Shown here: one piece after another, positions 54,172 to 62,615 of the stretch | Layout of the letters: each line of letters opens with the position of its first letter | Position numbering within the stretch: position 1 is the stretch's first letter | Assembly: GCF_003075415.1 (NCBI RefSeq) | Contig: NZ_QDAH01000008.1 | Span: forward strand, 94,889 to 158,888 | Direction: 5' to 3' | From: Microvirga sp. KLBC 81 | GTDB lineage: Bacteria > Pseudomonadota > Alphaproteobacteria > Rhizobiales > Beijerinckiaceae | DNA: 64,000 nt | Made by a program: the position numbers and the translations under genes | Notes under the pieces: model-generated | What the model was told of the DNA's origin: nothing | Seen by the model: the letters and a program-made list of their open reading frames with translations, nothing else | Database searches by the model: none

Positions 54172-54186
54172 TATTGCAATGCAATA
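54172..54186. promoter_or_regulatory. Operator TATTGCA-A-TGCAATA
   Basis: A perfect 15-base palindrome 24 bases upstream of the crotonase start and about 90 bases upstream of the divergent iclR gene. The same TATTGCA/TGCAATA core type recurs in the palindrome at 55186. The IclR protein is the likely binder. Confidence 0.6.
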
Positions 54187-54277
54187 GCTCTTATTGTATG
54201 TTCCGCCCAATCTAACGCTATTGTCAACTCCCTTCGAGATTTTTATCGAACTCGCTTCAATGAGAGAGAATTCAAGA

Positions 54278-55090
54278 ATGGCGATCAGCAAAATGAAGAA
54301 GATCGAAGATGAGGCACCGGCAAAGCGCGGTCGTGCCACAGATCCGCTGATGGTGATGTCGGTCGAAAAGGCTTTCCGTGTGCTTTCGGTCTTTGATCAG
54401 CTGAGCGCGAACCTGAGCCTTTCCCAGATCGCCGCCGCGACCGAGATGGATGTCAGCGCGGCACAGCGCTTCACACACACGCTGACCCGGCTGGGCTATC
54501 TGCGCAAGGACCCTGGGACGAAGCGGTTCGAGCTGACGGCCAAGACGCTCCAGCTGGGCTACTACTACCTGCGCAGCAATCGTCTTGTGGAACGGGCGAT
54601 GCCCTATCTCATGCATCTTTCCAAGGAGACGGAAGAGACGATCAACCTCACCGTGCTCGACGATACCGAGATCATTTTCATCTCTCGCTTCATGAGCCGG
54701 CATATGCTGAACACGAATGTCATCATCGGTTCCCGCATGCCGGCTTATTGCACGGCTCCAGGCATGGCGATCCTGTCGCGTCTGCCGGAGGATGAGGCCG
54801 TTGCGATCCTCGAGCGCTCCGACCGGAAGCCGATCACTCCCTCAACAACGTGGAAGCTCGACGATCTCGTGAAGAAGCTGCGCGTTTCGCGGGAGCAGGG
54901 ATACGCCACCGCCTTCGATGAGTTCTATCGGGGCGATGCATCCATCGCCGCAGCGGTCATCGCGGCAAACGATCGTCCGGAAGGCGCAGTCAACATCGCG
55001 GTTCCACTCTCGCGCTTCTCGCGCGAGGAAGTCGTGGAGCGCTTTGCACTGCACATCATTTCTGCGGCGCATTCCGTCTCGTCCACCTGA
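54278..55090 (+). CDS. IclR-family transcriptional regulator
   Basis: A 270-residue IclR regulator. The N-terminal winged helix has VMSVEKAFRVLSVFDQL and MDVSAAQRFTHTLTRLGYLR. The C-terminal effector domain has IIGSRMPAYCTAPGMAILS and EFYRGDASIAAAVI. The ATG at 54278 follows GAGAGAG, and in-frame starts at 54260 and further upstream are possible. It lies between two operons with similar palindromes in front of each, so it probably controls both and itself. The effector is unknown. Confidence 0.9.
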   Translation: MAISKMKKIEDEAPAKRGRATDPLMVMSVEKAFRVLSVFDQLSANLSLSQIAAATEMDVSAAQRFTHTLTRLGYLRKDPGTKRFELTAKTLQLGYYYLRSNRLVERAMPYLMHLSKETEETINLTVLDDTEIIFISRFMSRHMLNTNVIIGSRMPAYCTAPGMAILSRLPEDEAVAILERSDRKPITPSTTWKLDDLVKKLRVSREQGYATAFDEFYRGDASIAAAVIAANDRPEGAVNIAVPLSRFSREEVVERFALHIISAAHSVSST

Positions 55091-55185
55091 GCCGACCACC
55101 TCTGCCCGGCTGATAGCTGAGCCGCATTGCCCTACCGGCTGAGGCACCTTTTTCTTGACAGCGGTTTTCCAGCAATTTTACCATT

Positions 55186-55218
55186 CCACACTTTTATTGC
55201 ATCGCAATAAAAGTGTGG
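55186..55218. promoter_or_regulatory. 33-base perfect palindromic operator, arms CCACACTTTTATTGC
   Basis: Arms at 55186-55200 and 55204-55218 are perfectly inverted around ATC. The site lies nine bases before the ferredoxin-like gene start and 25 bases after TTGACA (55155-55160), within the expected promoter or start region. The inner TTGC/GCAA resembles the palindrome at 54172. Confidence 0.7.
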
Positions 55219-55227
55219 TGGTCAAGG

Positions 55228-55557
55228 ATGCCGGATGAGGCAAAGCAGACGGCGCACAAGGGACAGTTCGTGAGGGTTGTCCCCCGTCACGGCACAATGC
55301 TGCGTCTTACGATTGACGGAAACGCGGTCGAGGCTGTCGAGGGCGATAGCCTGCTTGCGGTGCTCCTGCTGAACGGAAGAGTTGTGCGGCATCTCGAATT
55401 CGGTGGCGAACCCCGCGCCGGCTTCTGCCTCATGGGAGCCTGCCAGGATTGCTGGGTCTCGCTCGAAGGCGGCGAGCGCGTGCGGGCATGCACGACCCTC
55501 GCGGCTGATGGTATGGTCATATGGACCAATCCCCAGAAGGCTGACGCCGATGCCTGA
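55228..55557 (+). CDS. [2Fe-2S] small subunit of a HcnABC-like dehydrogenase (HcnA-like)
   Basis: A 109-residue ferredoxin-like protein. GFCLMGACQDCWVSLEGGER and the following VRACTT provide four cysteines in a plant-type [2Fe-2S] arrangement. In hydrogen cyanide synthase, opine oxidase and heteromeric D-amino acid or hydroxyproline dehydrogenases such a subunit passes electrons between flavins. It overlaps the next gene by eight bases. The ATG at 55228 sits just downstream of the 33-base palindrome. An in-frame GTG at 55213 lies inside the palindrome. Confidence 0.88.
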   Translation: MPDEAKQTAHKGQFVRVVPRHGTMLRLTIDGNAVEAVEGDSLLAVLLLNGRVVRHLEFGGEPRAGFCLMGACQDCWVSLEGGERVRACTTLAADGMVIWTNPQKADADA

Positions 55558-56917
55558 TGTGGTGATCGTCGGCGGCGGCCCGGCCGGTATACGGGCAGCA
55601 TCCATCCTGGTCGAGGCAGGCCTGAGGCCGGTTCTCGTGAACGAGACAAGCCGGGTGGGAGGCCAGGGCTACCGCACGCCGGCCAAGAGCCTTGCCCTCG
55701 ATATCAACGCCCTGATGGGCTCGGAGGCAGGGAAATACCAGCGCCTGCATTCACTGTTCGCTTCCCTCCGAGAGCGGATCGATTATCGACCCGGCACCCT
55801 CGTCTGGGGCATTCATGAGAAGATGCTCCACACGCTGTCCGATGGTGTGGCGGGTACGATCCCCTACGATGCGCTTATCCTCGCAACCGGCGCGACGGAT
55901 CGCATCATGCCTCTGCCGGGATGGACATTGCCCGGCGTCTTCACCTTGGGCGGCGCACAGGTGATCCTCAAGGATCAGGGATGCCTGATCGGCAGCCGCG
56001 TCGTCTTCCTCGGCAGCTCGCCGCTGCTGTTCCTGGCGGCGCTGCAATACCACAGGTCCGGTGCATCGATTGCGGCCGTCGTGGATACGACTCCGTCCTC
56101 CGCAAAACGGGCGGCCATACGCGACCTCGCGGCGAGCCCGCGAACGCTGGCACGGGGGATCATGTACCGCACGGCACTCCACGTGGCAGGTATTCCTGTC
56201 ATGGATGGCGCGACGCCGCTCGGGATCGACGGCAAGGACCATGTCGAGGGCGTTCGGATCAAGGATCATCGGGGCCGCGAACGAGTCATTTCCTGTGATG
56301 CCGTCGCGTATGGCCATGGCCTCAAGCCGGAGACGCAATTGGCCGAGCTGGCCGGGGCTCGCTTCTGGTTCGATCCGGTCTTCCGGCTCTGGTTGCCCGA
56401 GACGGATGCCGACGGACGGGCCGGGGCCGACCTCTACCTGGCCGGCGATGGGGCAGCGATCGGCGGAGCGGACGCCGCAGAAGCCAGCGGTGCGCTCGCC
56501 GCTCACGCGCTGCTCACGGATATGGGCAGGCCGCAGCCGGAGACCGAGCTGGTGCGCCTGCGGCGGCAGGTCGAACGCCTGCGGCGATTCCAGAGGGGGC
56601 TGGCCCGGGCTTTCGCATGGCCGGTCGCGCAGGCGGCCGCACTTCCCGACGAAACCATCGCCTGCCGATGCGAGGCGGTGACAGTGGGCGAAATCCGCGC
56701 TGCCGTTCAGGCCCCGCTCGGCCCGCGGGAGGTCAATCGCGTCAAGGCTATCACGCGCTGCGGCATGGGACGATGCCAGGGGCGTTTCTGCGGTCCGGTC
56801 CTCCAGGAGATCGTGGCGGGAGCTTGCGACGCACCAATCGCGGAAGCTGGTCGTTTGCGCATACAGGCGCCGGTGAAGCCCATTCCTCTTCATGCGGCTT
56901 TGGAGCTGGAGCCATGA
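55550..56917 (+). CDS. FAD/NAD-type subunit of a HcnABC-like dehydrogenase (HcnB-like)
   Basis: A 455-residue flavoprotein. The FAD motif DVVIVGGGPAGIRAASILVE is at the N-terminus. GSRVVFLGSSPLLFLAALQY is the second nucleotide-type motif. The C-terminal third has ACRCEAVTVGEI and TRCGMGRCQGRFC, cysteines of a BFD-like [2Fe-2S] domain. This is the middle subunit of heterotrimeric amino acid, opine or hydroxyproline dehydrogenases. It overlaps both neighbours, consistent with subunits of one enzyme. Confidence 0.88.
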   Translation: MPDVVIVGGGPAGIRAASILVEAGLRPVLVNETSRVGGQGYRTPAKSLALDINALMGSEAGKYQRLHSLFASLRERIDYRPGTLVWGIHEKMLHTLSDGVAGTIPYDALILATGATDRIMPLPGWTLPGVFTLGGAQVILKDQGCLIGSRVVFLGSSPLLFLAALQYHRSGASIAAVVDTTPSSAKRAAIRDLAASPRTLARGIMYRTALHVAGIPVMDGATPLGIDGKDHVEGVRIKDHRGRERVISCDAVAYGHGLKPETQLAELAGARFWFDPVFRLWLPETDADGRAGADLYLAGDGAAIGGADAAEASGALAAHALLTDMGRPQPETELVRLRRQVERLRRFQRGLARAFAWPVAQAAALPDETIACRCEAVTVGEIRAAVQAPLGPREVNRVKAITRCGMGRCQGRFCGPVLQEIVAGACDAPIAEAGRLRIQAPVKPIPLHAALELEP

Positions 56918-58098
56918 CGACGAAGACGGCACAGGTTGCCATCGTCGGAGGCGGGCTCATCGGCACCTGGACAGCCTTCTTCCTGGCCAAGCGCGGATGG
57001 GATGTGATCCTGATCGAGAAAGGCGTTGTCGGGGCCCAGTCGAGCGGGGTGAATTTCGGCAACCTGCGTCTGCAGGGACGCTATCCGGGACAATATCCGC
57101 TTTCTCTCAGGTCGCAGGCGATCTGGGAGGAAATCGAAGAACTGATTGGCGACCGTTGCGAGTTCGAGCGAACCGGCCACCTCTACGTTGCGATGAACGA
57201 GGCCGAGCAGGAGAAGCTGGAGCAGCATGCACGGGTCGCCGAGGGGCATGGACTCGTGATCGAGCGGATCGGCCGCGATGAACTTCGCCGCCGTTGGCCA
57301 TGGCTGGGGGAGGGGCTTCAGGCGGCAACCTATTCGGCACGAGACGCCACGGCCAATCCTCGTCTCGTGTCGGTGGCCGTGGCAAGGGCCGCGCAGCGCC
57401 TCGGCGCCGAGATCGTCGAGCATACGCGCGTGACGGAGGTGCGTCGGAACCGCATCGGCTTCACTGTGGAAACGGATACTGGGCTCGTGGTGGACTGCAC
57501 CGCAGTGGTGAACTCTGCTGGTGCCTGGGCCCTGGCCATTGCCGAAGCCTTCGGCGAGACGGCGCCCATGTTCGCAGCCGGGCCTCCGCAATTCGTGACC
57601 GAGCCTATTCCCTATCAAGTCGTGCCCTCCGTGCAGGCGGTGGACGGTTCCGTCATCTTTCGACAGATTCCGCGCGGCAACGTCATTTTCGCGGGCTATC
57701 CGCGGACCGCGGCAGATCCGGTGCTCAACCGAGCTCCCGTGCCGCCGATCAAGACCCTCAGCGGCATGCGCAATCTCGTGAGGATTGCTCCGTTCCTGAA
57801 ATGGGCGCAGGTCATTCGCGTCTGGTCAGGCATAGAGGGCTATCTGCCCGACATGTTGCCGGTCATCGGCGAGAGCGAAACGACTCCCGGTCTGTTTCAT
57901 GCCTTCGGGTTCTGCGGGCATGGTTTCCAGGTGGGGCCTGGAGTCGGTGCGGTGCTTGCCGACCTCATCGTGGATGGCATAACCGACACTCCGATTGCTC
58001 CTTTCTCCATCAATCGCTTCAGGAATGCGGTTCAGGTCTCGGACAAGCTGGCGCATGAATTCGATGCACCGGCCGCTCCCGGCAGTCGAGCAGGGTGA
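56914..58098 (+). CDS. FAD catalytic subunit of a HcnABC-like dehydrogenase (HcnC-like)
   Basis: A 394-residue DAO-fold oxidoreductase with QVAIVGGGLIGTWTAFFLAK and SSGVNFGNLRLQGR, and a late FAD contact in HAFGFCGHGFQVGPGVG. As the HcnC/LhpB-like beta subunit it should oxidise a D-amino, N-alkyl-amino or cyclic imino acid. It overlaps the HcnB-like gene (ATGA) and the following ornithine-cyclodeaminase-like gene (GTGA). Glycine oxidation to cyanide, as in HCN synthase, is less likely given the neighbours. Confidence 0.85.
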   Translation: MTTKTAQVAIVGGGLIGTWTAFFLAKRGWDVILIEKGVVGAQSSGVNFGNLRLQGRYPGQYPLSLRSQAIWEEIEELIGDRCEFERTGHLYVAMNEAEQEKLEQHARVAEGHGLVIERIGRDELRRRWPWLGEGLQAATYSARDATANPRLVSVAVARAAQRLGAEIVEHTRVTEVRRNRIGFTVETDTGLVVDCTAVVNSAGAWALAIAEAFGETAPMFAAGPPQFVTEPIPYQVVPSVQAVDGSVIFRQIPRGNVIFAGYPRTAADPVLNRAPVPPIKTLSGMRNLVRIAPFLKWAQVIRVWSGIEGYLPDMLPVIGESETTPGLFHAFGFCGHGFQVGPGVGAVLADLIVDGITDTPIAPFSINRFRNAVQVSDKLAHEFDAPAAPGSRAG

Positions 58099-59069
58099 AG
58101 GCAATGAGGAAACTGCTTTATCTTTCGAGCGAGGACATTGCCGCACTCGACATAAAGCCTCGGGCCGCGCGAGAGGCGCTTGCGCATGCCTTCCGGCTGC
58201 ATGCCGAGGGGAGGACCCACGTTCAACCGAAGCTCACCGTGCCCGTAGGTCCGGGGCACTTTTTTCAATCCCTCTGCGCTGCCATGCCCGATCCGCCATT
58301 CGCGACGACGAAATGGGTTGGGGTTGCCGCGGGCAACAACGAGCGCGGGCTGCCGAACGTCAACGGCCTGATCGTGGTGAGCGATTTCACGACCGGAGTT
58401 CCGGTGGCGGTTCTCGACGGAACCAGCCTCACGGTGCTGCGCACGGCTGCCATGTCGGCCCTGGCAGCTTCCTATCTTGCTCGTGCCGACAGTTCCACCA
58501 TAGGCTTCATCGGATGTGGCGCCCAAGCCTGCGGGCATCTCGCCAGCCTCCGGGATGTGCTGCCTGGGCTTAGCAAAGTCGTATGCAACTCACGTCGCCG
58601 CTCGTCCGCGGAAAAACTCGCGGCATTCGCGCGGGAATCCGGCCTTGATGCCGAGGTGGCGGATCATCCGGGCGAGGCACTCGCCTGCGACGTGGTCGTC
58701 ACGACGGTTCCGGCGCAACCCGGACTCGAGCCGTTTCTTGACGCTTCGCTCCCGAGGCCCGGGTGCTTCGTCGCCGCGGTCGATCTCGGCCGTCCCTGGC
58801 GCGGCGAGGCGCTGCGCACTTTCGATGTCCTGGCCACCGACGATCATGCTCAGGCGGCCGATCCGGCCAACCGGGCCAAGCTCCGCTACCCGGGTCCCTT
58901 CGATGCGGATCTGGCATCCCTCGTGGCCGGGACTGCTGCCAGCCGCACGGATGAGAAGCAGCGCGCCATGTTCCTTTTCCCGGGCTTCGCTCTCGGCGAT
59001 CTCGCCATCGCGGCCGAGGTCATCGCCGAGGCCGGACGAACCGGCCGGGGACTACATCTGCCACTTTGA
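58095..59069 (+). CDS. Ornithine cyclodeaminase / mu-crystallin family protein (imine reductase candidate)
   Basis: A 324-residue OCD/mu-crystallin protein. The Rossmann motif is STIGFIGCGAQACGHLASL, and LDGTSLTVLRTAAMSALAAS precedes it as usual. Members include ornithine cyclodeaminase and pyrroline-2-carboxylate or ketimine reductases. Next to a cyclic imino acid-type dehydrogenase, a pyrroline-2-carboxylate reductase role is attractive but unproven. Start: GTG at 58095 overlapping the previous stop, or ATG at 58104. Confidence 0.82.
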   Translation: MKAMRKLLYLSSEDIAALDIKPRAAREALAHAFRLHAEGRTHVQPKLTVPVGPGHFFQSLCAAMPDPPFATTKWVGVAAGNNERGLPNVNGLIVVSDFTTGVPVAVLDGTSLTVLRTAAMSALAASYLARADSSTIGFIGCGAQACGHLASLRDVLPGLSKVVCNSRRRSSAEKLAAFARESGLDAEVADHPGEALACDVVVTTVPAQPGLEPFLDASLPRPGCFVAAVDLGRPWRGEALRTFDVLATDDHAQAADPANRAKLRYPGPFDADLASLVAGTAASRTDEKQRAMFLFPGFALGDLAIAAEVIAEAGRTGRGLHLPL

Positions 59070-59080
59070 GGGAGGGGGCC

Positions 59081-60313
59081 TTGGCCAACATCGCCATTGT
59101 CGGAGCAGGCGTCATCGGGATCTCGTGTGCTGCCTTCCTCCAGCGAGACGGGCACTCGGTTACGATTTACGATCCGTTGCCACCGGGGGAGGGATGCTCC
59201 TTCGGCAATGCCGGAAGCATCGGCCCCGGCTCCGTGGTGCCCCTGTCGACGCCGGGCATCGTGCGACAGGCCGTGTCGTGGATCACCGATCCCGACAGTC
59301 CGTTGTGGATCGACTGGCGCTATCTGCCTCGCGCCCTGCCTTGGCTCGTGAAATTCATTGCGGCGGGGGCACGGCCGCGCATCGACGGCATCGCAAAGGC
59401 GCTCCGTTTGCTCCACGCCGACAGCTTCAAGCATTACCGGACGCTTCTGGGTGTTGATGCCGGAAACCTGCTTCATGTCTCCGGTCAGCTCTATCTCTAT
59501 GAAAGCGATGCAGCCTTCGCCAAGGATGCTCTCGGCCGAGAGCTCAGGGCTTCGCTCGGGATTCGTTCGGAGATTTTGGGACCCGACGAGATCCGTGAAC
59601 TGGAGCCTTCCCTGGGGCCTCGATTCGCGAAGGCGATCTACCTTCCCGATTCCGGTCATTGCAGCAATCCGCATCGCCTTGTGGCGACCATTGCCGAAGA
59701 CGTCGCTCGGAACGGGGGACGCTTCGTCCGGGCATCGGTCAGGGATTTCGAGCAGGATGCCGGACAGGTCCGTGCCCTCGTGACGGATGCCGGCCGCATT
59801 CCGTGCGATATGGTGGTTGTCGCAGCCGGCGCATGGTCTCAACGCTTGGCCGGGCGGCTCGGCCTCAGGATCCCACTTGAGAGCTTGCGCGGCTATCATG
59901 TGATGCTGCCCATGCCGACGCCGGCTCCAAGCCGCCCGCTCTATCCGCTGGCCGCAAAGATCATGATGACGCCGATGGAGCATGGCCTTCGGATTGCGGG
60001 AACGGCGGAGATCGCTGGTCTCGACGCGCCGATGAACGAGCGGCGTGCCGCCGCACTCGGGAAGATTGCGAAGCGCTATTTCCCTGGCATAACCGGCGAG
60101 CCGATCTCCGTTTGGATGGGGCATCGCCCAGCAACACCCGATTCACTGCCGGTTATCGGACCTTCGCCTTTGCACGGGAACGTTCTGCTTGCTTTCGGTC
60201 ACGGCCAGACAGGGCTGATTGGTGGCTCGACAACAGGCCTGCTGGTCTCTGACTTGGTCGCAAGCAGGAAACCAACGATCGATCCTTATCCTTACCGGGC
60301 AAACCGTTTCTAG
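59081..60313 (+). CDS. FAD-dependent D-amino acid dehydrogenase-like protein (DadA family)
   Basis: A 410-residue DadA/DAO-family enzyme. NIAIVGAGVIGISCAAFLQR binds FAD. GCSFGNAGSIGPGSVVPLST is the DadA-type segment, and HRPATPDSLPVIGPSP with FGHGQTGLIGGSTTG is the C-terminal flavin contact. It oxidises amino acids to keto acids with electrons passed to the respiratory chain. A TTG start at 59081 is chosen because GGGAGGGGG precedes it closely. It is last in the five-gene operon. Its TAG stop is the first triplet of repeat copy 9. Confidence 0.87.
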   Translation: MANIAIVGAGVIGISCAAFLQRDGHSVTIYDPLPPGEGCSFGNAGSIGPGSVVPLSTPGIVRQAVSWITDPDSPLWIDWRYLPRALPWLVKFIAAGARPRIDGIAKALRLLHADSFKHYRTLLGVDAGNLLHVSGQLYLYESDAAFAKDALGRELRASLGIRSEILGPDEIRELEPSLGPRFAKAIYLPDSGHCSNPHRLVATIAEDVARNGGRFVRASVRDFEQDAGQVRALVTDAGRIPCDMVVVAAGAWSQRLAGRLGLRIPLESLRGYHVMLPMPTPAPSRPLYPLAAKIMMTPMEHGLRIAGTAEIAGLDAPMNERRAAALGKIAKRYFPGITGEPISVWMGHRPATPDSLPVIGPSPLHGNVLLAFGHGQTGLIGGSTTGLLVSDLVASRKPTIDPYPYRANRF

Positions 60314-60432
60314 AGCATCGCATTGTTGAAAACGACCCGAAGGGCCGCGCTAGCGAATAACCGGGTCCACTTTTCACTGGCGTGGCCCTTCGGGTCGCTG
60401 ACGCGGACCTCCGGTTCCGCACGATGCTCTAA
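60311..60432. repeat. Interspersed palindromic repeat, copy 9
   Basis: It runs from TAGAGCATCGCATTG through TGGCCCTTCGGGTCGCTGAC to GGTTCCGCACGATGCTCTA. The outer TAGAGCATCG and CGATGCTCTA are inverted, so a transcript would fold. The first three bases are the stop codon of the upstream gene. Confidence 0.92.
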
Positions 60433-61099
60433 TAGCCCATGAGTGGAAGGTAAGATCCGCAACATAGCGAATTGCAGACGAGCGGGCGTCAGCAGAAGCA
60501 CAATGAATGAGAACGCACGGACCACAATCCCTGGAGCTGAATTGCTATCGGGCCATCCAGCCACCACGACACGGATAAGTTCAGATTGGGACGCGCTAAC
60601 GAACGTTGGCTACATCATTATCTGAGATATACTAGCGGTTATACTCGATTTCCCGCAGATAACTCTGAGGCGGCTTTAGTAAAAGCTGCATGCCATCCGA
60701 ATCAAACGGCTGCGAGGCAGTCAATATCAGCTTTGCCTTGACTCGTGGGTTCTACCCTGACGAATCGCTCGACTTCTGTCTTTTCAACAAATCTGTGGTC
60801 AGTCTTAACCAATTCTTACGGATCGACTCCACGTGCAACACCGAATCGGACATCTCTGACGGCGCTACGAGACAATGGAGTTTGCACCGTCGGTACGCTG
60901 AGTGCCGTGGTCGTCAGCGCTTCCGAGAAACCTGTCGCTGAACAGGATTCCGGGAGGCCGATGTGCTTGGCATGTGAGATCGCCGGTGGGGGTTCGATAC
61001 CCTCGCACGGCGCACCGGAACTCACCGGCATGCAATCGCCCATGGTCCCGCAACGCTCTTCGAGCAGGAGACGACAAAAGTGAACTGAGGCTAGGCAAA
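60433..61099. other. Non-coding region upstream of repC
   Basis: About 670 bases without a credible gene. AT content rises around 60590-60680. No RepA/RepB gene, parS-like palindrome or iteron series was found. A T-arm-like stretch at 60988-61004 was examined and rejected as a tRNA. Confidence 0.45.
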
Positions 61100-61173
61100 G
61101 CAAAAGGCCCACGAAGCTGGAAACTTCGAGGGCCTTTGGAGTCACCGAGGGACGGCGACGGATCTGTTTGGCG
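61100..61173 (-). ncRNA. Predicted antisense countertranscript RNA of the repC leader
   Basis: On the minus strand TTGACA (complement of 61204-61209) and CATAAG (complement of 61180-61185) are 18 bases apart, a plausible promoter. About 70 bases on, a terminator hairpin with arms GGCCC...GGGCC (61103-61137) is followed by TTTTG. An RNA of about 70 nt would be antisense to the repC leader, as in repABC plasmids, where a small RNA limits RepC synthesis. Confidence 0.55.
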
Positions 61174-61262
61174 ACAATCCTTATGCCATCCCGACAAGCT
61201 GCGTGTCAACAACATCGGTTTCGGTGAGCGCTCTCGCTTTGCCCTCACATTGGAGGGACACG

Positions 61263-62411
61263 ATGCAGCTTGCATCGTCTGGAGGTCGGCGGCTGAGACA
61301 TGCTGCTCTGGCCGCGAGGAAGTTTGTGCTCGAACCTGGGCGCACCGTCACACGAAAGGAACTCTCGGCCTCTGCGCGGGAGGCAGAGAAGGCACTCGGG
61401 CTGAGTGCGCCGCAACGTCTGGTGTTGAGCCAGCTGGTGGCGTGCTGGGGCGAGCAGGAGATGGATCGACTGCTCGTCTGGCCCTCCAATCAGCGCCTGA
61501 TGTCGACAACTGGCTTGTCAGAGCGCGCTGTGCGTAATGCCGTCCGTGCCCTGATCGAGTGCCAGTTGGTGATCCCGAAGGACTCTCCGAATGGCAAACG
61601 CTATGCCGTACGGGATGCCACCGGAACCATCGTCGATGCCTTCGGGTTCGATTTGACACCGCTCTACGCCCGTAATGGTGAGTGGACGGCAATCGTCGCC
61701 GAGCAAAAACGCCTCAAGCAGTGTCTGAAGCGTTCGTTTGATGAGATCACCATCTGCCGTCGTGCGGCCGAGGAAGCGTTGAGCGCGCTCGCCCAGTACC
61801 ATCCTGCCGTCGATCGCTCCCCAATCGAGGATCGCCTTGCGATGCTAAAAGCTCGTACTCCCAAACGCTCTGGAACTGCCCTTCCGGAGGGACTGCTCGA
61901 AGCGTGGAAAGAAATACGAAAACACGTGGAAGAAGCTTTCTACCAGGCGGGCTGTGGCGGCACGGAATGCCGACAAATAGAAGCAGAGAAAGGATCTCCG
62001 AGTGAGACTTGTGACAAGGGCATCCAGGTTGTTGCTCAACCCGCTGTTCAAACCACTTTACCCGCTCAGCCGCTGGTTCCGGCCTTGGTCGTCGAAGCCT
62101 GCCCGGTAGTTTCAAATTACTCACAACCGATCAGAGATGCTGTTGACCTCGTCGCGGCAGGCCGCTTCCTAAGAGCATCTCTCGGGGCTCACCCAAGCGC
62201 CTGGGATGAGGCTGTCGAGGAGATCGGCGCAATCCAAGCTGCGACTGCGGTGATTTATGTCCTGCAGCTCTATGATGATGACGTGTCGAGCGGTCGAAAC
62301 AGGATCCGAAACGCTGGGGGCTATTTCCGGTCCATCGTGCGCATGATCAAGGCTGGTCAGCTCGACCTGGATGCGGAGCTGCTGGTTCTACGGAGACGCA
62401 AGATGGCGTGA
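61263..62411 (+). CDS. repC: Plasmid replication initiator RepC
   Basis: A 382-residue protein with the RP-C N-terminal domain: LSAPQRLVLSQLVACW, LLVWPSNQRLMSTTGLSERA, VIPKDSPNGKRYAVRD and AFGFDLTPL are characteristic. RepC starts replication, and in repABC plasmids the origin lies within its coding sequence. A relatively AT-rich stretch is seen near 61960-62130. The ATG at 61263 follows GGAGGG, and an in-frame GTG at 61203 is within the leader. No repA or repB precedes it, so this is a repC-only unit. Confidence 0.9.
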   Translation: MQLASSGGRRLRHAALAARKFVLEPGRTVTRKELSASAREAEKALGLSAPQRLVLSQLVACWGEQEMDRLLVWPSNQRLMSTTGLSERAVRNAVRALIECQLVIPKDSPNGKRYAVRDATGTIVDAFGFDLTPLYARNGEWTAIVAEQKRLKQCLKRSFDEITICRRAAEEALSALAQYHPAVDRSPIEDRLAMLKARTPKRSGTALPEGLLEAWKEIRKHVEEAFYQAGCGGTECRQIEAEKGSPSETCDKGIQVVAQPAVQTTLPAQPLVPALVVEACPVVSNYSQPIRDAVDLVAAGRFLRASLGAHPSAWDEAVEEIGAIQAATAVIYVLQLYDDDVSSGRNRIRNAGGYFRSIVRMIKAGQLDLDAELLVLRRRKMA

Positions 62412-62615
62412 CCCGGCCTGCAAGGCTGAACCCTGAACCCGACGGCTAATCGCGATCTTAGTTGCCTTGGTGTGATAAGGCCCTGACGAAACCGACAGGC
62501 GACACTTACGTCGCACCGAACCCGCCTATCCTCCTCCATAGTTTATAGATAAACATTTCCTTCGCAGGCTGCGCCGGCATCGCGCCCAAGAACAACAGCA
62601 ACACCCGGGTCCAGA

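Noticed and set aside
60988..61004. A T-arm-like stretch (GGGGG TTCGATA CCCTC) followed by GCACGGC, with GCCGTGG upstream
   Set aside because: The two acceptor-like halves are over 90 bases apart and no D or anticodon arm could be folded. Not called as a tRNA or tmRNA.
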